Origin: Bacillota bacterium | GTDB taxonomy: Bacteria; Bacillota; Clostridia; Acetivibrionales; DSM-27016 | Reading direction: 5' to 3' | Assembly: GCA_023390115.1 (NCBI GenBank) | Contig: JAEWDM010000012.1 | Location: 1 to 64,000 of the forward strand | Length of the DNA: 64,000 nt | In this document: positions 24,441 to 33,086 of the stretch, piece by piece | Layout: every line of letters begins with the position of its first letter | Position numbering within the stretch: position 1 is the stretch's first letter | The notes under the pieces: generated by a model | What the model saw: the letters and a program-made list of their open reading frames with translations, nothing else | What the model was told of the DNA's origin: nothing | Databases searched by the model: none | Made by a program: the position numbers and the translations under genes

Positions 24441-25826
24441 ATGGATACAGCTAAAGAAAGAATTGCTATTGAAATTTCAAACAGCCAACTGGAGGCGTAT
24501 GTTACATACAATATGAGCCGGGAAGAGCTTAAAATGGAAAACCGCGAGTCTCTTGTAAGAGAAACAAGCACAAGGCTTCGCAAGGCGGGTGTGGTATTTG
24601 GCATAGTTAAGGATATTTTTATGAAAGAAATCAATAGCGGAGAAAGGTATTTAATTGCAGCAGGAGTAAAACCCGTGGACGGCACCGATTCCATAATAAA
24701 GATGTATCAACTTAAGGGTTCAAAGCCCGAAATCCATAAAAACGGGAAGGCCGACTTTTATGATCTAAAGCTGATTAACAGGGTAAAGACCGGAGATTGG
24801 CTCGGTGAGCGTATAGAGGCTACTGACGGCGTGCCCGGACAAACTGTAAGAGGCACTCCCATTAATGCCTCAAAGGGTAAAACCATACCGCTGAATTATG
24901 ATAAAAATACAGTGGCGGAAACCTTTGAGGAGGGCAAGACTACTCTCCATTCCAAAATTAACGGTGCCGTAAATTACGCCGAAGGAAAAATAATGGTGTC
25001 CAACCACCTTGAAATAGACGGTGATGTGGATTTTAAAACAGGAAACATAAAATTTGACGGGTATATAACAATAAGAGGAACAGTCGCAGACAGTTTTTCT
25101 GTGGAAGCCACCAAGGATATTGAGATTAACGGGCAATTCGGCCTTGGCCACGTAAGAGAAATAGTAAGTACACAAGGAAGTATTTTCATTAAAGGAGGAA
25201 TAGCCTCCAAGGGTATGGTGGAAATAAAGGCGGCCAAAAATGTTTTTACAAAATTTGTAGACAATGCATCAATTACCTGCTTTGGAGCAGTTCATGTCGG
25301 TTATTACTGCAGGAACAGCATAATCGCGGCCAAGGAGCTTGTTATGGACTCCCCCAACGGGCAAATAATCGGAGGCACAGCGACTGTTGAAATAAGGGTG
25401 GCAGCTCCCATCATAGGCTCAGAAATAGAAAAGAAAACGGTAATTGAAGTAACAGGCTTCAGCAGGAGCTTAATAAGAGAAGAGCTCAACCAGGCCCTTA
25501 ATAAAATTACCTGCCTGAAAAATGAGCAGCAGCGCGTAAGAGCCCTGCTTCTCCAGCGCGGCAGCCCTTCAAATGCTTTTAAAAATAGAGAATATAACGA
25601 AAATCAGGAAAAGCTCTTGGCTATAAGAGAAGAAATAAAGGAGCTTGAGGGCACTATAAAGGATATATCGGGATATCTTAAAGCCCATGGAGAGGGAGAA
25701 ATATGTATAGCAAAGAAATTGTATCCCAATTGCATACTTTGCATAAAAAAGAATATAGTTGAAATAAATTCCGTAGTACCTCCTGTCACATACTATGTGG
25801 AGGACAATGAATTAAAGCATACCTGA
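24441..25826 (+). CDS. FapA family (DUF342) polymer-like beta-helix protein
   Basis: The 461-residue protein has the DUF342/FapA pattern: an N-terminal domain (residues ~1-90), the conserved 'TGDWLGERIEATDGVPGQTVRGTPINASKGK' segment, a right-handed parallel beta-helix rich in 'DIEINGQFG', 'GSIFIKGGI' and 'ITCFGAVHVGYY' rungs, and a C-terminal coiled coil ('ALNKITCLKNEQQRVRALL...' to 'EEIKELEGTI'). FapA proteins occur near flagellar or chemotaxis genes in other bacteria, but none is here. The frame is open upstream to 24069, but ATG 24441 with GGGGAGGT is the real start. Confidence 0.92.
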   Translation: MDTAKERIAIEISNSQLEAYVTYNMSREELKMENRESLVRETSTRLRKAGVVFGIVKDIFMKEINSGERYLIAAGVKPVDGTDSIIKMYQLKGSKPEIHKNGKADFYDLKLINRVKTGDWLGERIEATDGVPGQTVRGTPINASKGKTIPLNYDKNTVAETFEEGKTTLHSKINGAVNYAEGKIMVSNHLEIDGDVDFKTGNIKFDGYITIRGTVADSFSVEATKDIEINGQFGLGHVREIVSTQGSIFIKGGIASKGMVEIKAAKNVFTKFVDNASITCFGAVHVGYYCRNSIIAAKELVMDSPNGQIIGGTATVEIRVAAPIIGSEIEKKTVIEVTGFSRSLIREELNQALNKITCLKNEQQRVRALLLQRGSPSNAFKNREYNENQEKLLAIREEIKELEGTIKDISGYLKAHGEGEICIAKKLYPNCILCIKKNIVEINSVVPPVTYYVEDNELKHT

Positions 25827-26039
25827 TTAACATTAAACTGTGCTTCGATTTCGGAGATAGAAAGTTAAAAATCGCTTTATTCCAGCTTTAAATCATGTTG
25901 TTTTGTATTTGTTTTTTTTCTTTTATAGAGTATAATTAAAATTAGTGTGAGGCGTGAGTTTAAATATTATGATATTAAAATATGCAATACCTTAATATCA
26001 TATAATAATTATATATTGTAGGAGGCTAAAAGAGACTAT

Positions 26040-27287
26040 ATGATTAAAAACATAATGATAGTTTCTTCCGATTTTACCGGGCATGGTCACAAAAGCATTA
26101 CAGATTCGCTTACAGAACAGCTTTCCCGCTACCCTGATGTAAAGATTCATGTGGTTGACGGCTTTGCTCTGGCAGGGAATATGGGAGTCAAGGTCGGAAA
26201 GCTTTACGGCTCCGTAACGCGAAACGCAAAGGAGGTATGGAAATTTCTCTGGGATATATCCTTAAAAAAGCCCTCCCTGATATGTGAGTTGGCTGAGCTT
26301 TCCATACGAGACAGCTTTTTGGAGGAGTTTAACCGGATAAAGCCTGACTTGATATTGTGTGTTCATCCCAATTTTAACGGTTCCATTTTGAATATACTTG
26401 AAAAGCATAAAATTAATACCCCATTTGTTACATTAATAGCCGACCTGATAAGCATTGCTCCCTTATGGGCGGATAAAAGGGCCGATTTTACTATCTGCCC
26501 TACAAAGGAATCCAAGTACAAGTGCCTGGAGTTTGGGGTTCCCGAGTCTAAATTGAAAATTATAGGCTTCCCCAGCAGAGAAAAATTCTGCAAGCATTTG
26601 ACAGACGACAGTTTTAATGCCGGACAGCTCCCCGGGCGTTATCCCGATAAGCCGCTGGAATGCCTTATAATGAGCGGAGGCGAAGGTGTGGGAAATATGC
26701 GCAGGGTGGCTCAAATTCTTCTTGCGAACTTTAATTGCAATGTCAGTATAATAGCAGGGAGAAATAAATTGTTGAGAACCAGGCTGGAAACATTCCTGAC
26801 TGAAAAGTACGGGGGCAGAGTCAAGGTGTACGGCTTTGTGGAAAATGTACAGGATCTTATGCTTGCCTCTGATATAACCTTTGCGAGAGGAAGCCCCAAT
26901 GTCATGATGGAGGCTGTGCTGTGCGGTACTCCTCTTGTCATAACCGGTGCACTGCCCGGACAGGAGGCAGGAAACCCCGGCTATGCGGAAAAATATAATC
27001 TTGGCGTATCATGCCCGGATTTGAGAAAATTAAAGGGCATAGTAGCAGAGCTTCTTGAAAACAATGGAGAAGGTCTGGCCTCTATTAGAGAAGCACAGTG
27101 CCGGTACAGAAATCCTAATATAGCAAAGGAAATTGCAGAATTCATTTTAAGCGTTGAGAAAAAGAATATTGCAGATTATGCGTATGAAGCTGCGACACAG
27201 CCTGTAAAGCGTTATACCTTCAGGGCTATCGTAATGAAAAACCGCATAAAAAGAAAAGTCCCAAGAGACGAAAGCCGGAGTTATTAA
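26040..27287 (+). CDS. MGDG-synthase/UgtP-type glycosyltransferase
   Basis: The 415-residue protein opens 'MIVSSDFTGHGHKSITDSL', the MGDG_synth donor-side motif, has 'TLIADLISIAPLWADKRADFTICPT' and the GT28 C-terminal nucleotide-sugar site 'SGGEGVGNMRRVA' ... 'ARGSPNVMMEAVLCGTPLVITGALPGQEAGNPGYAEKY'. Homologues (UgtP/YpfP, plant MGD1) transfer glucose or galactose to diacylglycerol at the inner membrane face. Its substrate here is inferred to be a membrane glycolipid acceptor. GGAGG lies 13 bases before the ATG, a long spacing. The stop codon sits in the loop of its own terminator hairpin. Confidence 0.9.
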   Translation: MIKNIMIVSSDFTGHGHKSITDSLTEQLSRYPDVKIHVVDGFALAGNMGVKVGKLYGSVTRNAKEVWKFLWDISLKKPSLICELAELSIRDSFLEEFNRIKPDLILCVHPNFNGSILNILEKHKINTPFVTLIADLISIAPLWADKRADFTICPTKESKYKCLEFGVPESKLKIIGFPSREKFCKHLTDDSFNAGQLPGRYPDKPLECLIMSGGEGVGNMRRVAQILLANFNCNVSIIAGRNKLLRTRLETFLTEKYGGRVKVYGFVENVQDLMLASDITFARGSPNVMMEAVLCGTPLVITGALPGQEAGNPGYAEKYNLGVSCPDLRKLKGIVAELLENNGEGLASIREAQCRYRNPNIAKEIAEFILSVEKKNIADYAYEAATQPVKRYTFRAIVMKNRIKRKVPRDESRSY

Positions 27288-27300
27288 CTCCGGCTTTTAT
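27272..27300 (+). terminator. Terminator overlapping the glycosyltransferase stop codon
   Basis: AAGCCGGAGTTA and TAACTCCGGCTT form a near-perfect 12-bp stem followed by TTAT. The TAA stop (27285-27287) is inside the hairpin, an economical arrangement. Confidence 0.9.
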
Positions 27301-27356
27301 TTTTGGACATACTTGTTCTGCTCCATAAAACAGCTCAGATTATTTCAAGCGGAAGT

Positions 27357-28709
27357 TTAAGCTTCATTTGTCAGCTTCAGCCTGTCAAATATGTAGAACA
27401 GCAGGCTAAGCCCCATACCTACCAGTGCCGCCAGTGCCATGCCCTTTAAATATACATCTCCAATCTTTATTGCAAGCGAAGGAAGCCCCTGTGACGGGTC
27501 ATTTGCACCCGCAATTCCGACAGTAAACACTACCGCCGTAAGTATAAGGTTTTTGGATTTGCTGTAATCCACCTTTGCATCTACCAGAACTCTTATGCCT
27601 GATGCGGCAATAAGTCCGAACAGGAACAGGCTTATTCCTCCCATTACCGGACCGGGAATGCTGTTTATTATACCCTTAAGATTCCCAAAAAACGCAAGTA
27701 TTATGGAAATCGCTCCGGCCCCACCTATTACCCATACGCTGTACACCTTGGTTATCGCCATAACTCCCATATTCTCACCATACGTTGTGGTAGGCACCGA
27801 ACCCACAGCCCCCGACAGCACGGTGGATATTCCGTCACCCAAAAGAGAGCGGTGAAGCCCCGGGTCCTTTACCAGATCCCTTCCGACTATTTTGCTCGTA
27901 ACCATCAGATGCCCTATATGCTCGGTTACTACAACCAGAGTAGCCGGCAGTATTATCATAATTGCAGACATATCAAAAGTGGGAAAAGTAAATTGAGGGA
28001 TTGAGAAAAAGCTTTCGCTTGTTATTTTTGAATAGTCTACGACCCCCATTACAGCCGAAAGGCCATATCCCGCTATTATAGCAATCAATACCGGTATTAT
28101 TGACAGAAATCCCCTAAAGAGCATTGAACCTAATATTACAACTGCAAGAGTAAATAAAGATACTATTACAGCATTAATATCAAACGGAACATCCTTCATA
28201 ACAATTGCACCATTTTCTATAACGGACTGCTTGCTTGAAACAAGGCCGGCATTTCCGGCCGCGACAATTGAAAGCTCAAGGCCAATAAGGGCAACAATAG
28301 GCCCCATAGCTGCCGGCGGCAGCACCACATCTATCCATTTAGTTCCAACCACGCCTACCAGCAGAGCTACAGCAACAAATATCAGACCTGATACTATGTA
28401 TCCGCCCAAAGCCTTTGAAAAATCCCCCCCTGTAGAAGCCAGCACCGCAAAGGTAGGGGCCAGAAAAGCAAAGCTTGATCCAAGATAGGCAGGCGCCCTT
28501 CCCTTACATAAAATCAAATAAAGAATAGTTCCTATTCCATTCATGAGAAGCACAAGCGACGGATCTACCACTGTCTTGCCTGCAGCCCCGTTGAAAAGAG
28601 CCGGTACCAGTATTGATGCGCCAAACATCGCAAATAAATGTTGAAAACTCAGAGGAAGCCCTTGAAGCAGTGAAACCTTTTGATCCACTTGTATAACCTT
28701 TTTTTGCAT
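27357..28709 (-). CDS. uraA: Uracil-xanthine permease (UraA/PyrP-type)
   Basis: The 450-residue protein has about 14 membrane spans and the NCS2 landmarks: 'LSFQHLFAMFGASILVP', 'YLGSSFAFLAPTFAVLAS', the motif around 'EHIGHLMVTSKIVGRDL' and 'GSVPTTTYGENMGVMAITKVYS'. This is the uracil:H+ symporter subgroup. No PyrR-type attenuator or other pyr gene is evident upstream (28710-28887 holds only AT-rich sequence). GAGAGGAGAG precedes the ATG. Confidence 0.95.
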   Translation of the reverse strand: MQKKVIQVDQKVSLLQGLPLSFQHLFAMFGASILVPALFNGAAGKTVVDPSLVLLMNGIGTILYLILCKGRAPAYLGSSFAFLAPTFAVLASTGGDFSKALGGYIVSGLIFVAVALLVGVVGTKWIDVVLPPAAMGPIVALIGLELSIVAAGNAGLVSSKQSVIENGAIVMKDVPFDINAVIVSLFTLAVVILGSMLFRGFLSIIPVLIAIIAGYGLSAVMGVVDYSKITSESFFSIPQFTFPTFDMSAIMIILPATLVVVTEHIGHLMVTSKIVGRDLVKDPGLHRSLLGDGISTVLSGAVGSVPTTTYGENMGVMAITKVYSVWVIGGAGAISIILAFFGNLKGIINSIPGPVMGGISLFLFGLIAASGIRVLVDAKVDYSKSKNLILTAVVFTVGIAGANDPSQGLPSLAIKIGDVYLKGMALAALVGMGLSLLFYIFDRLKLTNEA

Positions 28710-28887
28710 AACAATCTCTCCTCTCTATATATAATTTGCATTAATTAATATAACATAAACAAATTAGCTCGTCTATAAAAGAAGCGATTTAAAATTTTTA
28801 CTTTAACAAGTTTTTATGCATATCCCAAAAGTTTCTATACATAAAGCGGAAGCAAAAACAAATAATATCTAACAAGGAGGTGATATT

Positions 28888-29061
28888 ATGGCAAACTCAA
28901 ACAGCAAAACAGCATTTGAAAACATGAAGTACGAAATAGCAAGAGAAGTTGGTGTCAATTTGAAGCAGGGATATAATGGAGACCTTGCAGCAAGAGATGC
29001 CGGCAGGATAGGCGGTACTATAGTAAAAAAGGTGTTTCAATCATATACTGGAACAAAATAA
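28888..29061 (+). CDS. Small acid-soluble spore protein, alpha/beta type
   Basis: This 57-residue protein reads MANSNSKTAFENMKYEIA..., then 'EVGVNLKQGYNGDLAARDAGRIGGTIVKKVFQSY', with the germination-protease site region (KYEIAREVGV) and the second DNA-binding helix GxxGGxIVKxM-like block of SASP alpha/beta proteins. It coats and protects spore DNA. AAGGAGGTGATATT before the ATG is an almost ideal ribosome site, as expected for a very abundant spore protein. A strong terminator follows at 29080-29113. Confidence 0.96.
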   Translation: MANSNSKTAFENMKYEIAREVGVNLKQGYNGDLAARDAGRIGGTIVKKVFQSYTGTK

Positions 29062-29079
29062 GGTATATACATTTACAAT

Positions 29080-29113
29080 AAAAACGGCAGAAGCGTGCTT
29101 CTGCCGTTTTTAT
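29080..29113. terminator. Bidirectional terminator between the SASP and the small Cys-rich gene
   Basis: AAAAACGGCAGAAG and CTTCTGCCGTTTTT form a perfect 14-bp stem with a CGTG loop at 29082-29113, with A/T runs on both sides. Confidence 0.95.
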
Positions 29114-29116
29114 TGC

Positions 29117-29269
29117 CTATTTCCTATTGCAATTTTCTCTGCTGCGTTCATTAGATGCAGTACATCCTTTATTGCTGGCATTGCATTTTAACTTTGTATC
29201 TTCTAAAAGCTCCTCTGCCGCCTCAATTCTTTTTCCCGGGTTATCTCCCTTGCAGTCTTTGCAGTCCAT
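29117..29269 (-). CDS. 50-residue cysteine-rich protein
   Basis: On the minus strand ATG 29269 has an excellent AAGGAGGTG 7-8 bases upstream and opens a 50-residue frame ending at TAG 29117-29119. It starts MDCKDCKGDNPGKRIE, has a helix-like EEAAELL-type middle, and carries five cysteines (C3, C6, C29, C36, C47), beginning with a CxxC pair. A metal- or thiol-binding role is plausible. I do not recognise the family. It shares a terminator with the convergent SASP gene, so it might also be a sporulation-stage protein; that is inference from position. Confidence 0.7.
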   Translation of the reverse strand: MDCKDCKGDNPGKRIEAAEELLEDTKLKCNASNKGCTASNERSRENCNRK

Positions 29270-29386
29270 AAAAGCACCTCCTTGATGGTTTTACTTATTA
29301 TATGCAATTCTTTGAATTGTATTATGCCAAATTTCAGATTCCGGTTCAGACTTTAAGCACTGGCTTTAAATACTATAAAATTATAT

Positions 29387-29415
29387 TTGACTGCTTTATT
29401 GCACTGATATATAAT
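29387..29415 (+). promoter_or_regulatory. Promoter of the first ktrB copy
   Basis: TTGACT (29387-29392), exactly 17 bases, TATAAT (29410-29415), 86 bases upstream of the coding start. The same promoter with nearly the same spacer is found before the second copy. Confidence 0.8.
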
Positions 29416-29500
29416 TTAAAGATTAGGATAAAAATTAAATTATTACCTGACAATTTTTTATGTTCAGGCATCATAAAAATAATAAGGCAGGTTTTAAGCA

Positions 29501-30859
29501 ATGAGGGTCATGTTTAAAAATAAAAACAACAAAATTTTGGTATTATCTCCCACGAGACTTATAGTATCAAGCTTTGCGGTTATAATACTGGCCGGCACTA
29601 TGCTTCTGAATCTCCCCATAGCTTCAAACGACGGTAAAAGCATAGGCTTTTTTAATGCCCTTTTTACAGCAGCCTCCGCCTCATGCGTAACAGGTCTTGT
29701 TATTGCAGATACTCTAACGCAGTGGTCACTGTTCGGGCAGCTTGTAATCCTATCTCTTATTCAAATCGGGGGCCTGGGACTGGCTACTCTCGCCACATTT
29801 TTCTCAGTCATACTGGGAAGAAAGGTCGCCTTGAGAGAAATGATTGTGGCTAAGGAATCCATTAACTATTTCACCTTTGAGGGAGTTGCCAAGCTCATAA
29901 AAAATGTAGTAATAGCAACATTCATCATTGAGCTTACAGGTGCGCTGCTGCTTTCAATAAGCTTTGTACCCAGGTTTGGTGCAGGAGGCTTTTATATGGG
30001 GGTTTTCCATGCAATTTCCGCCTTCTGCAACGCAGGGTTTGATATCATGGGAGGATATAAAAGCCTGACAGAGTATAACAATAATCCACTTGTACTTTAT
30101 ACGATTGCCTGTCTTATAATAATAGGCGGACTTGGCTTTATGGTGTGGAAGGATTTATATGAATACAGGAAAAACAAAAGCCTTTATCTGCATACAAAAG
30201 TCGTGCTTGCCCTTTCCCTGACCTTGATAATTTTCGGCGCCGTGTTTTTTCTTTTTTTTGAGCACAATAATCCCGCTACTATGGGAAATCTTACTCCTTC
30301 AGAAAAAATAAATTCCGCCATTTTTCATTCGGTATCTACCAGAACAGCGGGATACAATTCTTTGCCTCTGAACGATATGAAAGATATCTCAAAGGTAGCT
30401 ACCATAATACTTATGTTTATAGGTGCGGCACCGGGTTCGACAGGCGGCGGCGTAAAGGTAACTACCTTCGGGGTTATCCTTATGGCTATAATATCTCAAA
30501 TAAAAGGCTCACCCGAAACTATATTTTTTAAAAGGCGCGTGCCGTACTACATAGTAAGCAAAGCTCTGTCCATAATAGGGCTGAGTACCATGCTTGTAGT
30601 GACAATAACAACAATACTTCTTGCTATTGAAGTCGATGGCTTTATAAATATACTTTATGAAGTCACCTCCGCTTTCGGTACCGTAGGCCTGTCTACAGGC
30701 ATAACGCCCACACTTCACAACGTCAGCAAAGCTCTTCTGGTACTAACCATGTTTCTTGGGAGAGTGGGGCCATTGACCTTTGCAATTGCACTTACCCTGC
30801 GTTCCAGCAAAAAAAATTCCAGCGTAGTCTATCCCGAGGGCAAAATAGTAGTGGGATAA
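29501..30859 (+). CDS. ktrB: TrkH/KtrB-family potassium channel-transporter, copy 1
   Basis: The 452-residue membrane protein has the four-repeat TrkH/KtrB fold. Selectivity filters are visible as 'ASASCVTGLVIAD', 'ISAFCNAGFDIMGG', 'VSTRTAGYNSLP' and 'TSAFGTVGLSTGI', and 'GAAPGSTGGGVKVTT' is the intramembrane loop of KtrB. It imports K+ (Na+-coupled in Ktr systems) when gated by a cytoplasmic KtrA RCK ring; no ktrA is in the window. The start at 29501 or the ATG at 29510 are both possible; neither has a strong ribosome site. No c-di-AMP riboswitch was recognised in the leader. Confidence 0.95.
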   Translation: MRVMFKNKNNKILVLSPTRLIVSSFAVIILAGTMLLNLPIASNDGKSIGFFNALFTAASASCVTGLVIADTLTQWSLFGQLVILSLIQIGGLGLATLATFFSVILGRKVALREMIVAKESINYFTFEGVAKLIKNVVIATFIIELTGALLLSISFVPRFGAGGFYMGVFHAISAFCNAGFDIMGGYKSLTEYNNNPLVLYTIACLIIIGGLGFMVWKDLYEYRKNKSLYLHTKVVLALSLTLIIFGAVFFLFFEHNNPATMGNLTPSEKINSAIFHSVSTRTAGYNSLPLNDMKDISKVATIILMFIGAAPGSTGGGVKVTTFGVILMAIISQIKGSPETIFFKRRVPYYIVSKALSIIGLSTMLVVTITTILLAIEVDGFINILYEVTSAFGTVGLSTGITPTLHNVSKALLVLTMFLGRVGPLTFAIALTLRSSKKNSSVVYPEGKIVVG

Positions 30860-30876
30860 TTCCTCTGAAACATTAC

Positions 30877-30927
30877 GAACAAACATTCAAAACATCAGAA
30901 TTTTCTAATGGCTTTAAATGTTTGTTC
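30877..30927 (+). terminator. Hairpin between the two ktrB copies
   Basis: GAACAAACATT (30877-30887) is the perfect complement of AATGTTTGTTC (30917-30927) with a 29-base loop. No U-run follows (TATAAAAAAG), so it may not terminate well. The rest of the 321-base gap holds the second copy's promoter. Confidence 0.4.
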
Positions 30928-31064
30928 TATAAAAAAGAGGGGGTTTATGAAAAAGTTTTACTACAATTATTATTATAGATCATAAATATTAACATAGTTC
31001 TTATATTATGTGAACATATTGTAAACAAAACAGGAACATTCCTTAAAACAATAATAATATATAT

Positions 31065-31093
31065 TTGACTGCTTTATCGCATTAATATATAAT
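31065..31093 (+). promoter_or_regulatory. Promoter of the second ktrB copy
   Basis: TTGACT (31065-31070), 17 bases, TATAAT (31088-31093). Its spacer differs from that of copy 1 at only about three positions, so the promoter was duplicated along with the gene and kept. Confidence 0.8.
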
Positions 31094-31180
31094 TTTAGGG
31101 TTAGATTAAAAACTTAACTGCTTCAGAATAATTTGTCACTTTTAAGTATTACAAAAATACAGTAAGGAAGGTTTTAAGCA

Positions 31181-32539
31181 ATGAGGGTCATGTTTAAAAA
31201 TAAAAACAACAAAATGTTGACATTATCCCCCACAAGACTTATAGTATCAAGCTTTGTCCTTCTCATACTGGCCGGCACCATGCTCCTGAATCTCCCCATA
31301 GCTTCAAACGACGGCAAAAGCATAGGCTTTTTTAATGCCCTTTTTACAGCAACCTCCGCCTCATGCGTAACAGGGCTTATTATTGTAGACACTTTAACTC
31401 ATTGGTCGCTGTTCGGCCAGCTTGTAATCCTATCTCTTGTTCAAATCGGAGGTCTGGGACTTGCTACTCTGGCTACATTTTTCTCTGTCATAATGGGGAG
31501 AAAGGTAGCATTAAGAGAAATGATTGTGGCTAAGGAATCTATTAACTATTTCACATTTGAAGGAGTTGCCAAACTCATAAAAAATGTAGTAATAATAACT
31601 TTCAGTATTGAGCTCATAGGTGCGCTGCTGCTCTCAATAAGCTTTGTACCCAGGTTTGGTGCAAGAGGCTTTTATCTGGCGGCTTTCAATGCAATTTCCG
31701 CCTTCTGCAACGCAGGGGTTGACATCATGGGGGGAGGTAAAAGTCTGACAGAGTATAATAACGACCCCTTTGTACTGTACATAATTACCTGTCTCATCAT
31801 CATAGGCGGACTTGGCTTTATGGTATGGAAGGACTTGTATGAGTACAGGAAAAACAAAAGCCTTTACCTCCATACAAAGGTCGTACTTGTCCTTTCGTTG
31901 TCTCTTATAATTTTCGGTACTGCACTCTTCCTGTTTTTTGAGCACAATAACCCTGAGACAATGGGAAATCTTACTCCTTCAGAAAAAATAAATTCCGCTG
32001 TCTTTCACTCTGTATCTACCAGAACAGCAGGGTACCATTCCCTGCCTGTAAACGATATGAAAGAGATCTCAAAGGTAGCCACCATAATACTCATGTTTAT
32101 AGGCGCGGCGCCCGGTTCAACAGGCGGCGGTATAAAGGTGACTACCTTCGGAGTTGTCCTTATGGCTATAATATCCCAAATAAAAGGCTCGCCTGAGACT
32201 ATATTTTTTAAAAGGCGTGTTCCCCACTATATAGTGGGCAAGGCTCTGGCCATAATAGGATTGAGCATAATGCTGGTAGTTACGGTGACAACAATACTCC
32301 TTGCCATTGAGGACAAACCTTTCATAACTATACTTTACGAAGTCACCTCTGCCTTTAGCACGGTGGGCCTGTCAACGGGCATAATTCCTGACCTTCACAA
32401 CGCAAGCAAGGCTCTTCTGATACTAACCATGTTTCTCGGGAGAGTGGGGCCGTTAACCTTTGCAATTGCACTCACTCTGCGCGCCAACAAAAAGCGCCCC
32501 AATATAGTATACCCTGAGGGCAAAATAGTAGTGGGATAA
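31181..32539 (+). CDS. ktrB: TrkH/KtrB-family potassium channel-transporter, copy 2
   Basis: It has the same length (452 residues) as the copy at 29501-30859, with the coding starts 1680 bases apart, and by eye is close to 90% identical. The filter sequences are kept ('VSTRTAGYHSLP', 'TSAFSTVGLSTGI'), with a Gly-to-Ser exchange just before the fourth filter (AFGTVG in copy 1, AFSTVG here) and changes such as GFDIMGGYK to GVDIMGGGK. Differences are mainly conservative, so both copies look functional. The start context is identical in the two genes. Confidence 0.95.
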   Translation: MRVMFKNKNNKMLTLSPTRLIVSSFVLLILAGTMLLNLPIASNDGKSIGFFNALFTATSASCVTGLIIVDTLTHWSLFGQLVILSLVQIGGLGLATLATFFSVIMGRKVALREMIVAKESINYFTFEGVAKLIKNVVIITFSIELIGALLLSISFVPRFGARGFYLAAFNAISAFCNAGVDIMGGGKSLTEYNNDPFVLYIITCLIIIGGLGFMVWKDLYEYRKNKSLYLHTKVVLVLSLSLIIFGTALFLFFEHNNPETMGNLTPSEKINSAVFHSVSTRTAGYHSLPVNDMKEISKVATIILMFIGAAPGSTGGGIKVTTFGVVLMAIISQIKGSPETIFFKRRVPHYIVGKALAIIGLSIMLVVTVTTILLAIEDKPFITILYEVTSAFSTVGLSTGIIPDLHNASKALLILTMFLGRVGPLTFAIALTLRANKKRPNIVYPEGKIVVG

Positions 32540-33086
32540 ATAACTGAAAAATTCTCTCGTTACACTACCATAGTTATTTAAAAATCTGATAATAAAATTT
32601 TTGTAAAACATGAAGGATTTTTTTGGATGTAAGGAGAATTACTATAGCAATTCATAAAATATTGTAAAAGCTGGTTTCTTCATGAATTATGCTGATAGGT
32701 TATCAAAGTATGTCCGCATTATGCTTACAGCAAACTCAGGTATGGAACAATCCGCTCCGGAAATCTGTACATCTGATGGCTTTTTTGAAGCCTGTACTCT
32801 TTAAGGAAAAATGCCTGTAAAGGTTAATTAGGACAGGTATTTTAAAGTTTTATTACGAAAGGAGGATTTATATATTATTCTTTTGGGCGGAATATTTATT
32901 TTTTAAGCCCGCTTTATATGTACAGCTAATTGTAAGTCCGAATATCGTTATCTTTCGAAGCTTTTTATCTTATTTGTAAAGACTTTAGTAAATAAACTCT
33001 AATGCAGCCACACTTATAATGTGCATTGAATATAGGGCGGGAATGCCGGACTAATTAATATAATATGTAGGTGGGGTGAAGTTAAT
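32540..33086. other. Long non-coding gap before the cellulase
   Basis: No convincing gene is visible in these 547 bases. A 40-codon frame starting at 32682 lacks a ribosome site. AAGGAGGATTTATATATT near 32862 looks like a ribosome site but is not followed by a usable start. Cellulosomal genes often have long leaders, so this may carry the cellulase promoter and regulatory sequence, but I could not pick out a CcpA (cre) site or promoter with confidence. Confidence 0.4.

Noticed and set aside
28710..28887. PyrR attenuator upstream of uraA
   Set aside because: No anti-antiterminator/terminator pair or PyrR-binding loop is recognisable.
29501..32539. Insertion sequence bounded by the repeated ktrB copies
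   Set aside because: The duplicated unit is just the transporter gene with its promoter; there is no transposase or terminal inverted repeat.
32682..32804. 40-codon open frame upstream of the cellulase
   Set aside because: No ribosome site, no recognisable features; likely chance in a long leader.
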